From the NCBI GenBank assembly GCA_035472475.1, contig DATIPA010000220.1, positions 1 to 34,250 on the forward strand: a stretch of 34,250 bases of DNA, in the 5' to 3' direction. Below the pieces are notes generated by a model, which was not told the origin of the DNA, searched no databases, and saw only the letters and a list, made by a program, of their open reading frames with translations. A program made the position numbers and the translations under genes. Position 1 is the first letter of the stretch. Every line of letters starts with the position of its first letter. The stretch is from JAFAXD01 sp035472475 (GTDB lineage: Bacteria; Pseudomonadota; Alphaproteobacteria; Rhizobiales; Xanthobacteraceae). Positions 1 through 8,145 of this stretch are shown piece after piece.

Positions 1-28
1 CGTCGGATAGAGGGTTTTGGAGAGGAAG

Positions 29-2305
29 ATGCGTACCGCCGTCCGTGCCGGACTGCTTGTTGGCAGTTCCGTGCTCGCGAGCACGGTTGCCAGCAACTGG
101 TCCCGTGCCCAAACAGAGCTGCCTGAAGTGAAGGTCACCGCGCCCAAGGAAACCCCCAAGCCGGCACCAAAGAAAACAGCTGCGCGCAAGCCGCCGCCGC
201 GCACCGTCGCGGCGCCGCGACCGGCCCCTAAGCCCTCGCCGCCTTCGCCGGAGCAGATCGCCGCGCAGGCGGCCGAAAGAGTGATCCAGCAGACGCAGAC
301 GTTCGACCAACAGCGCGATTTCATTACGCGCCCTTCCGGCGCGAATTCGTATGAGTTCACGCACCAACAAATCGAGGACATGCCGGGCGGGACGAATACG
401 CCGCTCGACAAGGTCCTGCTGCAGGCGCCTGGCGTCACCCAGGATTCCGCCGCCAGCGGTCTTTTGCACGTGCGTAATGAGCACGGCAATGTCGCCTACC
501 GGTTCAATGGCATCATGCTGCCGGACGGTGTCGCCGGCTTTGGTCAGGTGCTTGAGTCGAGCTTTATCGGCAGCATGGCACTGCTGACCGGGGTCCTTCC
601 CGCCCAATATGGCCTGCGCACCGCGGCGGTCGTCGACATCAGGACACGGGTCCCCAACACGCCAGGCACCGGCAGTATCGGCGTCTACGGCGGTTCGCAT
701 GAGCAAATCACGCCGAGCATGGAATATGGCGGCGTCATCGGCAAAACGGAATACTTTGCCGTCGGCCGCTACTGGGGAAACGATCTCGGGATCGAGAATC
801 CGACCCCGGCGCGGCAGGCCATTCACGACAACACGGCGCAGGGGCGTGCATTCGCCTATGCGTCGACGATCAATGACGATTCCTCCCGCACCAGCATCAT
901 GAGCGGCTATTGGAAGGGCAAGTTCCAGATTCCAAACACACCGAACCAGCCACCGAATTTCGCGGTCGCCGGGGTCGGGCCGTTCGATCCGGCCAATAAC
1001 TCGGCGAGCCTCAACGAAACCCAATACGAAACCAACGTATTCGGCGTCCTGGCTTGGCAGAAAACGATCGGGAACTGGGACGTGCAATTCGCATACTTCA
1101 ACCGCTATGCGAGCGTCCACTTCGCGCCCGATCAGCTTCCCGACATGGTGTTCAACGGGGTTGCATCAAGCATCTTCCGCGGCGCATTCACCAACGGCGT
1201 CCAGACTGACGCCGCCTACCGGCTCAACGACGCCCACACCATTCGAACCGGCTTCACGTCCAGCGGCGAGGCCACCCACATCAACAACACCTCGTCGACC
1301 TTGCCGTTCGATACGGCGAGCGGCACTCAGTTGCCCTCGCCGATTCTTGGTATCGTCGACGCGAATTCGAAAGTGGGATGGCTGGCGGGCGTCTATCTGC
1401 AGGACGAGTGGCGGCTAACGGAGCAGCTGACGGTGAACTACGGCGCGCGCTTCGACCAAATGTGGCAGTACGTCAACACCAACCAGGTCAGCCCGCGCAT
1501 AAACTTCGTTTACAAGCCGTGGGGAGAGGCCACGACTCTCCATGCTGGCTATGCGCGCTATTTCACGCCGCCCAACCAGTCATTGTCGGCACCGACCAAT
1601 ACATTGGCATTCGCCAACACGACCGCGGCGCCTCCCGGGACTCTCCAGGACAGCCCGGTCCTGCCGGAGCGCGGCGATGTGTGGGACGTCGGCATCGTCC
1701 AGAAGATTCTCCCCGGAATGGAGCTCGGCGTCGACACCTACTACAAGATAGCCCACGACCTGCTCGACGACGGGCAGTTTGGCCAGGCGCTGGTGCTGAC
1801 GGCGTTCAACTACGAAAGGGCGGAGAACTACGGCGTCGAGGTCAGCGGCAAGTACAACGTCGGAGCTTTTAGCATGTATGGCAACTTAGCGTGGGCGGTC
1901 CAACGCGCAACGAACATCGTCTCCAATCAATTTCTGTTCAGCGCCGCCGACCTCGCCTACATTTCCGACCATTATGTCTTCACCGATCACGCCCAGACCT
2001 ACACCGCGTCAGGCGGAATGGCCTACAACTGGAACGGCACGAAGTTCAGCGCCGATATGATATACGGCAGCGGCCTGCGGGCGAGTGAACTCAACCTCGA
2101 CCACTTGCCGGCCTACGGGCAGGTCAATACTGGCGTGTCACGTGAAATAGCAATGCCGGGCGAAAAGCCGATCACGGTGCGTTTCGACGTCATCAACGTG
2201 TTCGACACGACTTATTTCATTCGAAACGGCACCGGTATCGGCGTGTTTTCGAACCAATTTGGCCCACGTCGTGGGTATTTTGTCGGCATAACGCAGAAAC
2301 TCTAG
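29..2305 (+). CDS. TonB-dependent outer-membrane receptor
   Basis: An outer-membrane beta-barrel receptor that would import a scarce substrate using energy passed on by TonB. From the ATG at 29 it is 758 residues, starting with a signal peptide (about 1-27, ending SRA). A TonB-box-like stretch (LPEVKVTAP) follows at the mature N-terminus, then a Pro/Lys/Arg-rich linker of about 50 residues and a plug domain (from about residue 95, with the NGIMLPDG and GVLPAQYG motifs). The rest is barrel with alternating aromatic strands, ending VGITQKL rather than in Phe. An in-frame TTG at 17 would add four residues; I prefer the ATG because the signal peptide then starts cleanly and purine-rich GGAGAGGA lies just before it. 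ExbB, ExbD, TonB, DUF1007 and NicO genes follow on the same strand, so the likely cargo is a metal chelate such as nickel or cobalt. That substrate is inferred from the neighbours only. Confidence 0.9.
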   Translation: MRTAVRAGLLVGSSVLASTVASNWSRAQTELPEVKVTAPKETPKPAPKKTAARKPPPRTVAAPRPAPKPSPPSPEQIAAQAAERVIQQTQTFDQQRDFITRPSGANSYEFTHQQIEDMPGGTNTPLDKVLLQAPGVTQDSAASGLLHVRNEHGNVAYRFNGIMLPDGVAGFGQVLESSFIGSMALLTGVLPAQYGLRTAAVVDIRTRVPNTPGTGSIGVYGGSHEQITPSMEYGGVIGKTEYFAVGRYWGNDLGIENPTPARQAIHDNTAQGRAFAYASTINDDSSRTSIMSGYWKGKFQIPNTPNQPPNFAVAGVGPFDPANNSASLNETQYETNVFGVLAWQKTIGNWDVQFAYFNRYASVHFAPDQLPDMVFNGVASSIFRGAFTNGVQTDAAYRLNDAHTIRTGFTSSGEATHINNTSSTLPFDTASGTQLPSPILGIVDANSKVGWLAGVYLQDEWRLTEQLTVNYGARFDQMWQYVNTNQVSPRINFVYKPWGEATTLHAGYARYFTPPNQSLSAPTNTLAFANTTAAPPGTLQDSPVLPERGDVWDVGIVQKILPGMELGVDTYYKIAHDLLDDGQFGQALVLTAFNYERAENYGVEVSGKYNVGAFSMYGNLAWAVQRATNIVSNQFLFSAADLAYISDHYVFTDHAQTYTASGGMAYNWNGTKFSADMIYGSGLRASELNLDHLPAYGQVNTGVSREIAMPGEKPITVRFDVINVFDTTYFIRNGTGIGVFSNQFGPRRGYFVGITQKL

Positions 2306-2324
2306 GTCCGCAAAGGCAGCCAAA

Positions 2325-3293
2325 ATGTTGCGACAGCAAACATCAACTCACGCGGCGTGGCGGGTCTCCCCCCACGCGCTGCGTGCCGGCCTCCTGTGCG
2401 CTGCGATTCTTGCTGCGGGAGGAACCGCTTACGCGCAAGCGCCACAGCAAGCGACCCCGCCATCCGCCGGCACGGGCGCCTCGTCTGCAGCACCGAACGC
2501 CGTGCCGGACGGGCTGCGCCCGCGAATTGCTGAAACGTCGCCAAGCGCTGAAACTCCACCCTCGCCGGATACGCTGGCTCTGTTGCCGCGTGACCTTTCG
2601 CCCTGGGGCATGTTTCTCAACGCCGACTGGCTCGTCAAAGCTGTGATGGTCGGGCTCGCGTTCGCTTCGGTGCTGACCTGGACGATCGCGCTCGCGAAAT
2701 GGCTGGAACTTCTCGGTTTCAAGGCGCGGCTGCGCAAGGCGCACCGGGCGATCGCGGGAGCGCGATCGCTCGCAGAGGCCGAGAATCGCGCAACCGACGT
2801 GGGCGGCTCCGCTGCCAGGCTGGTGCGCGCCGCCGTGGTGGAGTTGGAGAAGTCGCCGGATCGCAGCGATCGCGAGGGGATCCGGGAGCGCCTTGCCGCC
2901 ACGATCGAACGGATCGAATCGACCGTAGGCCGTCAGTTGGCGCGCGGCACCGGTATCCTCGGCACCATCGGGGCAACCGCGCCATTCGTCGGACTATTCG
3001 GCACCGTCTGGGGCATCATGAACAGCTTCATCGGCATTTCAAAAGCCCACACCACCAATCTGGCAGTGGTAGCGCCCGGGATTGCCGAGGCGCTGCTCGC
3101 GACCGCATTGGGGCTTGCGGCCGCCATTCCGGCTGTTGTGATCTACAACTATCTGGCGCGCTCAATCGCCGGCTGCAAGGCGCTGTTCGCCAACACCAGC
3201 ACCGAGGTTCTCAACCTCACCAGCCGCGACATCGCGCAGCCGCCCGAGCGCAGGCGCGCCCCGGTCGTGCCCGCCCGGCTGCCGGCGGAGTAG
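2325..3293 (+). CDS. exbB: ExbB/TolQ/MotA-family proton channel protein
   Basis: Inner-membrane proton-channel subunit that, with ExbD, energises TonB. The 322 residues begin with a signal-like segment (about 15-38, ending AYAQA) and a low-complexity periplasmic stretch. A transmembrane helix at about 105-127 follows, then a cytoplasmic helical domain and the conserved MotA/TolQ/ExbB core at about 205-280, with GILGTIGATAPFVGLFGTVW and an Ala-rich helix (AEALLATALGLAAAIPA). The cleavable N-terminal extension makes it longer than E. coli ExbB (about 244 residues) and matches the long ExbB type common in alphaproteobacteria. It starts 19 bases after the receptor stop, and exbD begins 4 bases after its own stop, so the genes are surely cotranscribed. 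TolQ is unlikely, because no tolR/tolA/tolB/pal genes are present and the next genes are exbD and tonB. Confidence 0.92.
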   Translation: MLRQQTSTHAAWRVSPHALRAGLLCAAILAAGGTAYAQAPQQATPPSAGTGASSAAPNAVPDGLRPRIAETSPSAETPPSPDTLALLPRDLSPWGMFLNADWLVKAVMVGLAFASVLTWTIALAKWLELLGFKARLRKAHRAIAGARSLAEAENRATDVGGSAARLVRAAVVELEKSPDRSDREGIRERLAATIERIESTVGRQLARGTGILGTIGATAPFVGLFGTVWGIMNSFIGISKAHTTNLAVVAPGIAEALLATALGLAAAIPAVVIYNYLARSIAGCKALFANTSTEVLNLTSRDIAQPPERRRAPVVPARLPAE

Positions 3294-3297
3294 GCCC

Positions 3298-3723
3298 ATG
3301 AGCGTGCGACTTGATCACGGTCAGGACGAACTCGAGGACATCCACGAGATCAACGTCACGCCGTTCATCGACGTCATCCTGGTGCTGCTCATCATCTTCA
3401 TGATCGCGGCGCCGCTGGCGACGGTCGATGTCAACGTCAACCTGCCGGGACTGACGGCCGACCCGCAAAAGCGGCCCGACAAGCCGATCTTTCTGACCAT
3501 CAAGGCGGATCACTCGCTGGCACTCGGGGACAACCCGATCTCGCGGGACTCCCTGGCGTCGGCGCTCAATGCGGAAACCAACGGCGACAAGAACCAGAAC
3601 ATCTTTCTGCGCGCCGACAAATCTCTGCCGTATGGCGAATTCGCGGAGGTGATCAACCTGTTGCGCCGTGCCGGCTACCTGAAGGTAGCGCTGGTCGGGC
3701 TCGAGGCGGACAAGAAGCCGTGA
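3298..3723 (+). CDS. exbD: ExbD biopolymer transport protein
   Basis: Partner of ExbB in the proton-driven TonB motor, anchored in the inner membrane with a periplasmic C-terminal domain. The 141 residues show a short cytoplasmic N-terminus and a single membrane helix carrying the family signature NVTPFIDVILVLLIIFMIAA. The Asp inside that helix (about residue 26) is the proton-carrying residue known for this family. The periplasmic domain (about 45-138) has the usual VNLPG start and ends near LVGLEADKKP. Length is typical of ExbD. The stop codon overlaps the GTG start of tonB by four bases (GTGA), which points to translational coupling. Confidence 0.93.
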   Translation: MSVRLDHGQDELEDIHEINVTPFIDVILVLLIIFMIAAPLATVDVNVNLPGLTADPQKRPDKPIFLTIKADHSLALGDNPISRDSLASALNAETNGDKNQNIFLRADKSLPYGEFAEVINLLRRAGYLKVALVGLEADKKP

Positions 3724-4388
3724 GCGAGGCGCTGACGATGCCGTCCGAACGCATCCAGGGGATTTTGCGCTGGGTCGTCTGCTTTGCGGTCGTGCTGCTT
3801 CTCCACGCCGTAGCCGTTGCCAAATTGCTCGAGCACACCGATTTTGCCGACGCACCTCCGGGGTCTGAAGCCGTGGAGCTCGATCTTGCTCTCGGCGATC
3901 CGCAGGAACAGATCGACCCGATCCAGTACACGCCGCCAAAGCCCGTCGAACAGGAAGTTAAGCCGCAGCAGGAGCCGGAGCAAAAAGAAGCCGAGGTGGC
4001 ACTCCCAAAGGAGGTCCAGCCCGAAACGCCAACCCCGGTCGAGCCGACGCCGCCGCAAGAAGAGCAGGAGGCGAAAGCGCCACCCAAAGTTTCCGCCGAG
4101 GTCGTACGTAAATGGCAAATGACCGTGAATACGCGGCTCAATCAATACAAGCGTTATCCTGCCGAAGCCCGCGCGCGCCATAACGAAGGTCGCGTCATCG
4201 TCGCCTTCACGCTCGACACCGAAGGCCACGTTGTCAATTCCAAGATCGTCAAAAGTTCAGGCTCCTCAATCCTCGATCAGGAGACGCTGGACCTGATCAC
4301 ACGCGCGCAGCCGTATCCGGTCCCGCCCAACGGCACAGGCGGACGGGATTTGTTTCTGCAGGTTCCGATCGCCTACGGGCTGCAATAG
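3720..4388 (+). CDS. tonB: TonB energy transducer
   Basis: Links the ExbB-ExbD motor in the inner membrane to the outer-membrane receptor. From the GTG at 3720 the protein has 222 residues; an in-frame ATG at 3738 is an alternative start. It has one N-terminal membrane anchor (about 15-35, VVCFAVVLLLHAVAVAKLL), including the His that TonB proteins carry in this helix. A Pro/Glu/Lys-rich spacer (about 65-125) is built to cross the periplasm. The TonB C-terminal domain (about 135-222) contains YPAEAR, GRVIVAFTLDTEGHV and the closing LFLQVPIAYGL. The GTGA overlap with exbD implies coupled translation. Its place inside this operon suggests a TonB dedicated to the receptor at 29, though exchange with other receptors is possible. 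Confidence 0.93.
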   Translation: MSEALTMPSERIQGILRWVVCFAVVLLLHAVAVAKLLEHTDFADAPPGSEAVELDLALGDPQEQIDPIQYTPPKPVEQEVKPQQEPEQKEAEVALPKEVQPETPTPVEPTPPQEEQEAKAPPKVSAEVVRKWQMTVNTRLNQYKRYPAEARARHNEGRVIVAFTLDTEGHVVNSKIVKSSGSSILDQETLDLITRAQPYPVPPNGTGGRDLFLQVPIAYGLQ

Positions 4389-4411
4389 CCATCAGGATCG
4401 ACGCTGAAGCC

Positions 4412-5116
4412 ATGGTCAAAGCGGCGCATAACATCGCGAGCGGGAGGCTGTCCGCTTCATGGGCACGCGTCGCGCGGTGCCTTCTTCTCTGTACATGGTT
4501 TTCTACAGGCACGGTCGGGCCGGCATCCGCCCACCCGCACGTTTGGGTCACGATCAAGAGCGAATTGGTTTACGCGCCCGACGGCTCAATCACGGCGATC
4601 CGCCACGCTTGGGCCTTCGACGACATGTTCTCGGTCTACGCAACCCAAGGAATCGAGCACAAGACCAACGGTGTATTTACCCGCGAAGAATTGGCATCGC
4701 TCGCCGATACCAATGTGACCTCGCTCAAGGAATACGACTACTTCAATTACGCGAGGATCGACGGCAAGAGACGGAAAGACGTGTTCGGCGATCCAACCGA
4801 CTACTGGCTCGACTACAAGGATTCCGTGCTGACGCTGCATTTCACATTGCCGCTCAAGGCACCGGTGCGCGCCCAGAGCCTTGAGGTCGACGTCTACGAT
4901 CCCGAGTTCTTCATCGATTTTGCCTTCGCAGATGACGAATCCCCGGTGACGATGACAAATGCGCCACTGCAGTGCGCGTTGACCACGGTCCGGCCGAACG
5001 ATGTTCCGGCCGCCGCCATGAGCCAGCGCCTCAACAAATCGTTTCAGCCGCCGTCCGAGGCCTTCGCCGGAATGGGTTCGCGGTTTGCCAACAAGATATT
5101 AGTGAAATGTCCGTGA
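4412..5116 (+). CDS. DUF1007 family periplasmic protein (COG3683)
   Basis: A secreted 234-residue protein of the DUF1007 family, which is known to occur beside NicO-type permeases and has long been suspected to be the periplasmic part of a metal transporter. The signal peptide covers about residues 1-41 and would be cut after ASA, leaving a mature N-terminus HPHVWV. That His-rich start is the family hallmark and a plausible metal site. Downstream come AFDDMFSVYA, KEYDYFNYARIDGK and DPEFFIDFAFAD, all typical of the family. Its last 10 bases overlap the start of the permease gene, so the two are translated together. The biochemical role is not established; metal handling is inferred from family context and the N-terminal histidines. 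Confidence 0.85.
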   Translation: MVKAAHNIASGRLSASWARVARCLLLCTWFSTGTVGPASAHPHVWVTIKSELVYAPDGSITAIRHAWAFDDMFSVYATQGIEHKTNGVFTREELASLADTNVTSLKEYDYFNYARIDGKRRKDVFGDPTDYWLDYKDSVLTLHFTLPLKAPVRAQSLEVDVYDPEFFIDFAFADDESPVTMTNAPLQCALTTVRPNDVPAAAMSQRLNKSFQPPSEAFAGMGSRFANKILVKCP

Positions 5117-6222
5117 CGCCGCCAATGCTGTCGGCCGGGTCGAAGTCGAGGCGCGACATGCTTGTTGTTGCGTCGTTGGTGGTCATAGCAGGCGGCCTCG
5201 TGTGTGTGCTTTCCGATGCCGCGGTCGCGCAGGGCGCCTTCGGTGTCGGCCGGCCGACACGCGCTCCCCAGCCCGCAGATGGCGTGCTCGGCTGGCTGTT
5301 GGCGCAGCAGGCGTCGTACTATCGCAGTTTCGCGGGCATGATCCGTGCCGCCAAGGCGGATGGTATGGCCGTCTATGGTCTGCTTGGTCTGTCGTTCACC
5401 TACGGCATCCTGCACGCCGCTGGGCCGGGTCACGGCAAGGCTGTGATCTCGTCCTATCTCATCGCCAACGGCGAGACGTGGCGGCGCGGCGTCGTGCTGT
5501 CGTTTGCGTCGGCGTTCCTGCAAGCGCTCGCCGCGGTCGTGATGGTGGGCATTGCGGCGGCGATGCTTGGCGCAACTGCCGCGACCATGGGCAGCGCCGT
5601 CCGTGCAATCGAGATTGCGAGCTATCTCATGATCATCGCGGTCGGCGCGCGGCTCTGCTGGGCCAAGGGCCGCGGTTTGCTTGCGGAATTGCAGCGCCTC
5701 AAGTCAGCGCCTGCGCACCAGCATGGCCACGATCCGGCACATGCGACGGCCACGCTGCATGCCGACGCATGTTGCGCCAACCGCCATCACGATCATCACC
5801 ACGCGAGCCATGCCCATCAACATGGGCCAGGCGAGGCCTGCGACCATTCCCACGGTCCGGAACCGCAAGACCTGGCCGGACCAGGTGGATGGAAGCGCGG
5901 GATCGCCGCGATCCTTGCCGTTGGTCTGCGGCCATGTTCGGGCGCAATCCTCGTCCTCGTTTTTGCACTCGCTCAGGGGTTGTTCTGGGTCGGCGTCGCC
6001 TCGACGTTCGTCATGGGGATTGGCACGGCGGTTACGGTCGCGGCAATCGCCACCCTCGCGGTCGGCGCGGGATCGGTTGCGCGCAAGCTCGCAACCTCCC
6101 GCAATGGCGTCGGCGTGCTGGCGCTCCTGGGAATCGAAGTCGCCGCGTCGATCCTGATCGTCGCGTTCGGACTGTTACTGCTGACCGGCTACATGGCGAA
6201 CGAGCGATTGTTCGGCGGTTAA
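5107..6222 (+). CDS. NicO/RcnA-family nickel-cobalt membrane transporter
   Basis: Inner-membrane transporter of the NicO (RcnA-like, COG2215) family, 371 residues from the ATG at 5107. An upstream extension of the frame to 4972 is open but lies within the DUF1007 gene. After an N-terminal signal/anchor (about 15-40), the signature HAAGPGHGKAVISSYL occurs at about residue 100. Several membrane helices follow, then a cytoplasmic-type His-rich loop at about 205-253 (runs such as HDHHHASHAHQHG, with nearby Cys), and finally GLRPCSGAILVLVFALAQG and two more helices. E. coli RcnA exports Ni/Co, but relatives paired with DUF1007 and TonB parts are thought to import. Direction cannot be decided from sequence; the TonB context favours uptake. 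It is the last gene of the operon. Confidence 0.88.
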   Translation: MSVTPPMLSAGSKSRRDMLVVASLVVIAGGLVCVLSDAAVAQGAFGVGRPTRAPQPADGVLGWLLAQQASYYRSFAGMIRAAKADGMAVYGLLGLSFTYGILHAAGPGHGKAVISSYLIANGETWRRGVVLSFASAFLQALAAVVMVGIAAAMLGATAATMGSAVRAIEIASYLMIIAVGARLCWAKGRGLLAELQRLKSAPAHQHGHDPAHATATLHADACCANRHHDHHHASHAHQHGPGEACDHSHGPEPQDLAGPGGWKRGIAAILAVGLRPCSGAILVLVFALAQGLFWVGVASTFVMGIGTAVTVAAIATLAVGAGSVARKLATSRNGVGVLALLGIEVAASILIVAFGLLLLTGYMANERLFGG

Positions 6223-6244
6223 GGGCGCTCCATAGGGACCCGCG

Positions 6245-6262
6245 CTGTAACAATCCTGTCTT
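6245..6262 (+). promoter_or_regulatory. Pho-box-like direct repeat
   Basis: Two CTGT-starting heptamers, CTGTAAC at 6245-6251 and CTGTCTT at 6256-6262, lie 11 bases apart start to start. This is the spacing of the PhoB box (two CTGTCAT-like repeats with a 4-base AT-rich gap). Each half matches the consensus at five of seven positions. It sits 50 bases before a phosphatase-superfamily gene, which fits phosphate-starvation control, but two mismatches per half leave real doubt. Confidence 0.4.
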
Positions 6263-6311
6263 ATTCGGCACGTAACCATCGCCGACACGTCCAAACCGAT
6301 GGGAGACCGCA

Positions 6312-8141
6312 ATGGGAACGCGCCTGGAGTTCCTCGCCGCGACCGTGGCGACGCTGCTGATCGCCCAAATGGCACAAGCCGCTGATCCGCCTCATAATGT
6401 CATCCTGTTCGTACCAGACGGGCTGCGCGCGTTGGCGGTGACCCCGGAAACCGCGCCTACCATGGCTGCGGTGCGCGACCAGGGCGTCAATTTCGCCAAT
6501 CCGCATTCCCTGTTCCCAACCTTCACGATGCCGAACTCGTCCGGGATGTCGACGGGGCACGAGCTCGGAGACACCGGTACGTTCAGCAACACGATATTCA
6601 CAGGTTATCCGGTGGGGCCGGCCGGCGGCAGCGTGACGCCGTTCATCGAAAACGACGCCGTCCTGGGGGACATCGACGAGCACTTCACCGGCAACTACGT
6701 CGACGAGGAGAGTATTCTCAAGGCGGCGCGCGAAAACAACCTCAGCGCTGCTGCCATCGGCAAGGTCGGGCCCGTTCTGGTTTTCGACCATACCGAGCGC
6801 ACTGGCGAGCAGACGATCATTGTCGATGACGCAACCGGAAGCGCGAGCGGAATTCCGTTGTCGCAAGCCATGAAAGACGCCCTCACGGCCGCCGGTCTGC
6901 CGTTGGTGGCGCCCACGCGCGGGGACAATGGACCTCCTGGTGATTTCCAGAAGCCCGGTACCAAGGTCGCCAACGTCGCCCAGCAGGCTTACTTCGCGAA
7001 GGTTGCGACCGACGTCGTGCTGCCGATGTTCAAGGCGCGCAACAAGCCGTTCGTGCTGGTGTTCTGGTCGCGCGATCCCGACGGCACGCAGCACAATCAG
7101 GGCGACAGCCTCAACGAGGTGACGCCGGGCATCAACGGACCGACCTCGCTCGCGGCGGTGAAGAATGCCGACGACAATCTCAATGCGCTCCGGCAGGCGC
7201 TCGATCGACTGGGGCTCGCCGCGACGACCGACATTGTCATCGCGGCCGATCACGGCTTCTCGACGATCTCGAAGCAGAGTTCCACGAGCCCGGCCGCCAA
7301 GGCCGACTACAAGGATGTGCCGAAAGGATTCCTGCCGCCCGGCTTTGTCGCGATCGATCTCGCCAAGGCGCTCGGCCTCGGGCTGTTTGATCCGGACGCC
7401 AAGAATGCGCCGGTTGCCGACAACGCGCATCCGGCGCGCGGCGACGGTTTGATCGGAGGAGACCCGGCCAAGCCGGAGGTGGTGGTTGCAGCCAACGGCG
7501 GCTCCAACCTGGTCTACCTGCCCAACGAAGACCGCGCCCTCGCCGCCAAAGTCATCGACGCGCTGCTGGCGCAGGATTACATCAGCGGGCTGTTCGTCAA
7601 TGACAGCCTGGGCGCGTTTCCGGGAACGCTGCCGCTGTCGGCGATCGGTCTGAAGGGCGCGGCCGTCACGCCGACGCCGGCGATCGTCGTCAATTTCCGC
7701 TCGTTCTCGATCGGCTGTGAGCAACCCGTGATGTGCGCGGTCGAGGTTGCAGATTCTACTCTGCAGCAAGGGCAAGGCATGCACGGCAATTTCAGCCGCG
7801 CGGATACGATGAACTTCATGGCGGCGATCGGGCCCGGCTTCAAAGCCAAGTTCGTCGACCAAACCCCGACCAGCAATGCCGACGTCGGACGCACGATTGC
7901 GCACATGCTCGGGCTCTCGATCCCGAGCAAGGGCCCTTTGCTCGGGCGGGTCATCAGTGAGGCGCTACCTGACGGAAAGGTGCCGACCGTGACGGCGCAG
8001 ACGGTACGTTCGCCGGCTGCAAACGGGTTGAGCACGGTTCTGGTCCGGTACGACGTCGACGGTGTTCAATATTTCGACGTCGCCGGTTTTCCCGGCCGCA
8101 CCGTCGGCTTGGAGGAAAAGAAAGCCGCCAGCGCGCAATAA
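6312..8141 (+). CDS. Secreted alkaline-phosphatase-superfamily hydrolase (nucleotide pyrophosphatase/phosphodiesterase type)
   Basis: A 609-residue exported metal-dependent phospho-ester hydrolase. The signal peptide is about residues 1-24 (ending AQAA). The metal and catalytic residues of the superfamily can be followed: D36 in FVPDG; T72 in FPTFTMPN, the likely nucleophile, followed by a TGHELGDTG segment; a D-x4-H pair at about 254-259 (DPDGTQH); Asp-His at about 312 (AADHGFS); and a late His at about 490 (GMHGNF). This order matches the NPP/type I phosphodiesterase branch rather than classic PhoA. GGGAGA lies 6 bases before the ATG. A Pho-box-like repeat upstream suggests induction by phosphate limitation. 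It stands apart from the metal operon by 89 bases and is convergent with the next gene, only 4 bases away. The true substrate is unknown. Confidence 0.85.
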   Translation: MGTRLEFLAATVATLLIAQMAQAADPPHNVILFVPDGLRALAVTPETAPTMAAVRDQGVNFANPHSLFPTFTMPNSSGMSTGHELGDTGTFSNTIFTGYPVGPAGGSVTPFIENDAVLGDIDEHFTGNYVDEESILKAARENNLSAAAIGKVGPVLVFDHTERTGEQTIIVDDATGSASGIPLSQAMKDALTAAGLPLVAPTRGDNGPPGDFQKPGTKVANVAQQAYFAKVATDVVLPMFKARNKPFVLVFWSRDPDGTQHNQGDSLNEVTPGINGPTSLAAVKNADDNLNALRQALDRLGLAATTDIVIAADHGFSTISKQSSTSPAAKADYKDVPKGFLPPGFVAIDLAKALGLGLFDPDAKNAPVADNAHPARGDGLIGGDPAKPEVVVAANGGSNLVYLPNEDRALAAKVIDALLAQDYISGLFVNDSLGAFPGTLPLSAIGLKGAAVTPTPAIVVNFRSFSIGCEQPVMCAVEVADSTLQQGQGMHGNFSRADTMNFMAAIGPGFKAKFVDQTPTSNADVGRTIAHMLGLSIPSKGPLLGRVISEALPDGKVPTVTAQTVRSPAANGLSTVLVRYDVDGVQYFDVAGFPGRTVGLEEKKAASAQ

Positions 8142-8145
8142 ATGT

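Noticed and set aside
1..28. Cobalamin riboswitch or metal operator ahead of the receptor
   Set aside because: Only 28 bases precede the start, too few to judge; nothing recognisable is present.
4972..5106. Longer N-terminus for the NicO transporter
   Set aside because: The extension lies wholly within the DUF1007 gene in another frame and lacks transporter features; ATG 5107 gives a normal start.
5719..5868. His-codon-rich stretch as a DNA repeat or CRISPR
   Set aside because: It encodes the His-rich loop of the NicO protein; there are no regular repeats with spacers.
6261..7904. Minus-strand open frame (547 codons) opposite the phosphatase gene
   Set aside because: Antisense shadow; the plus-strand frame has a signal peptide and all metal ligands.
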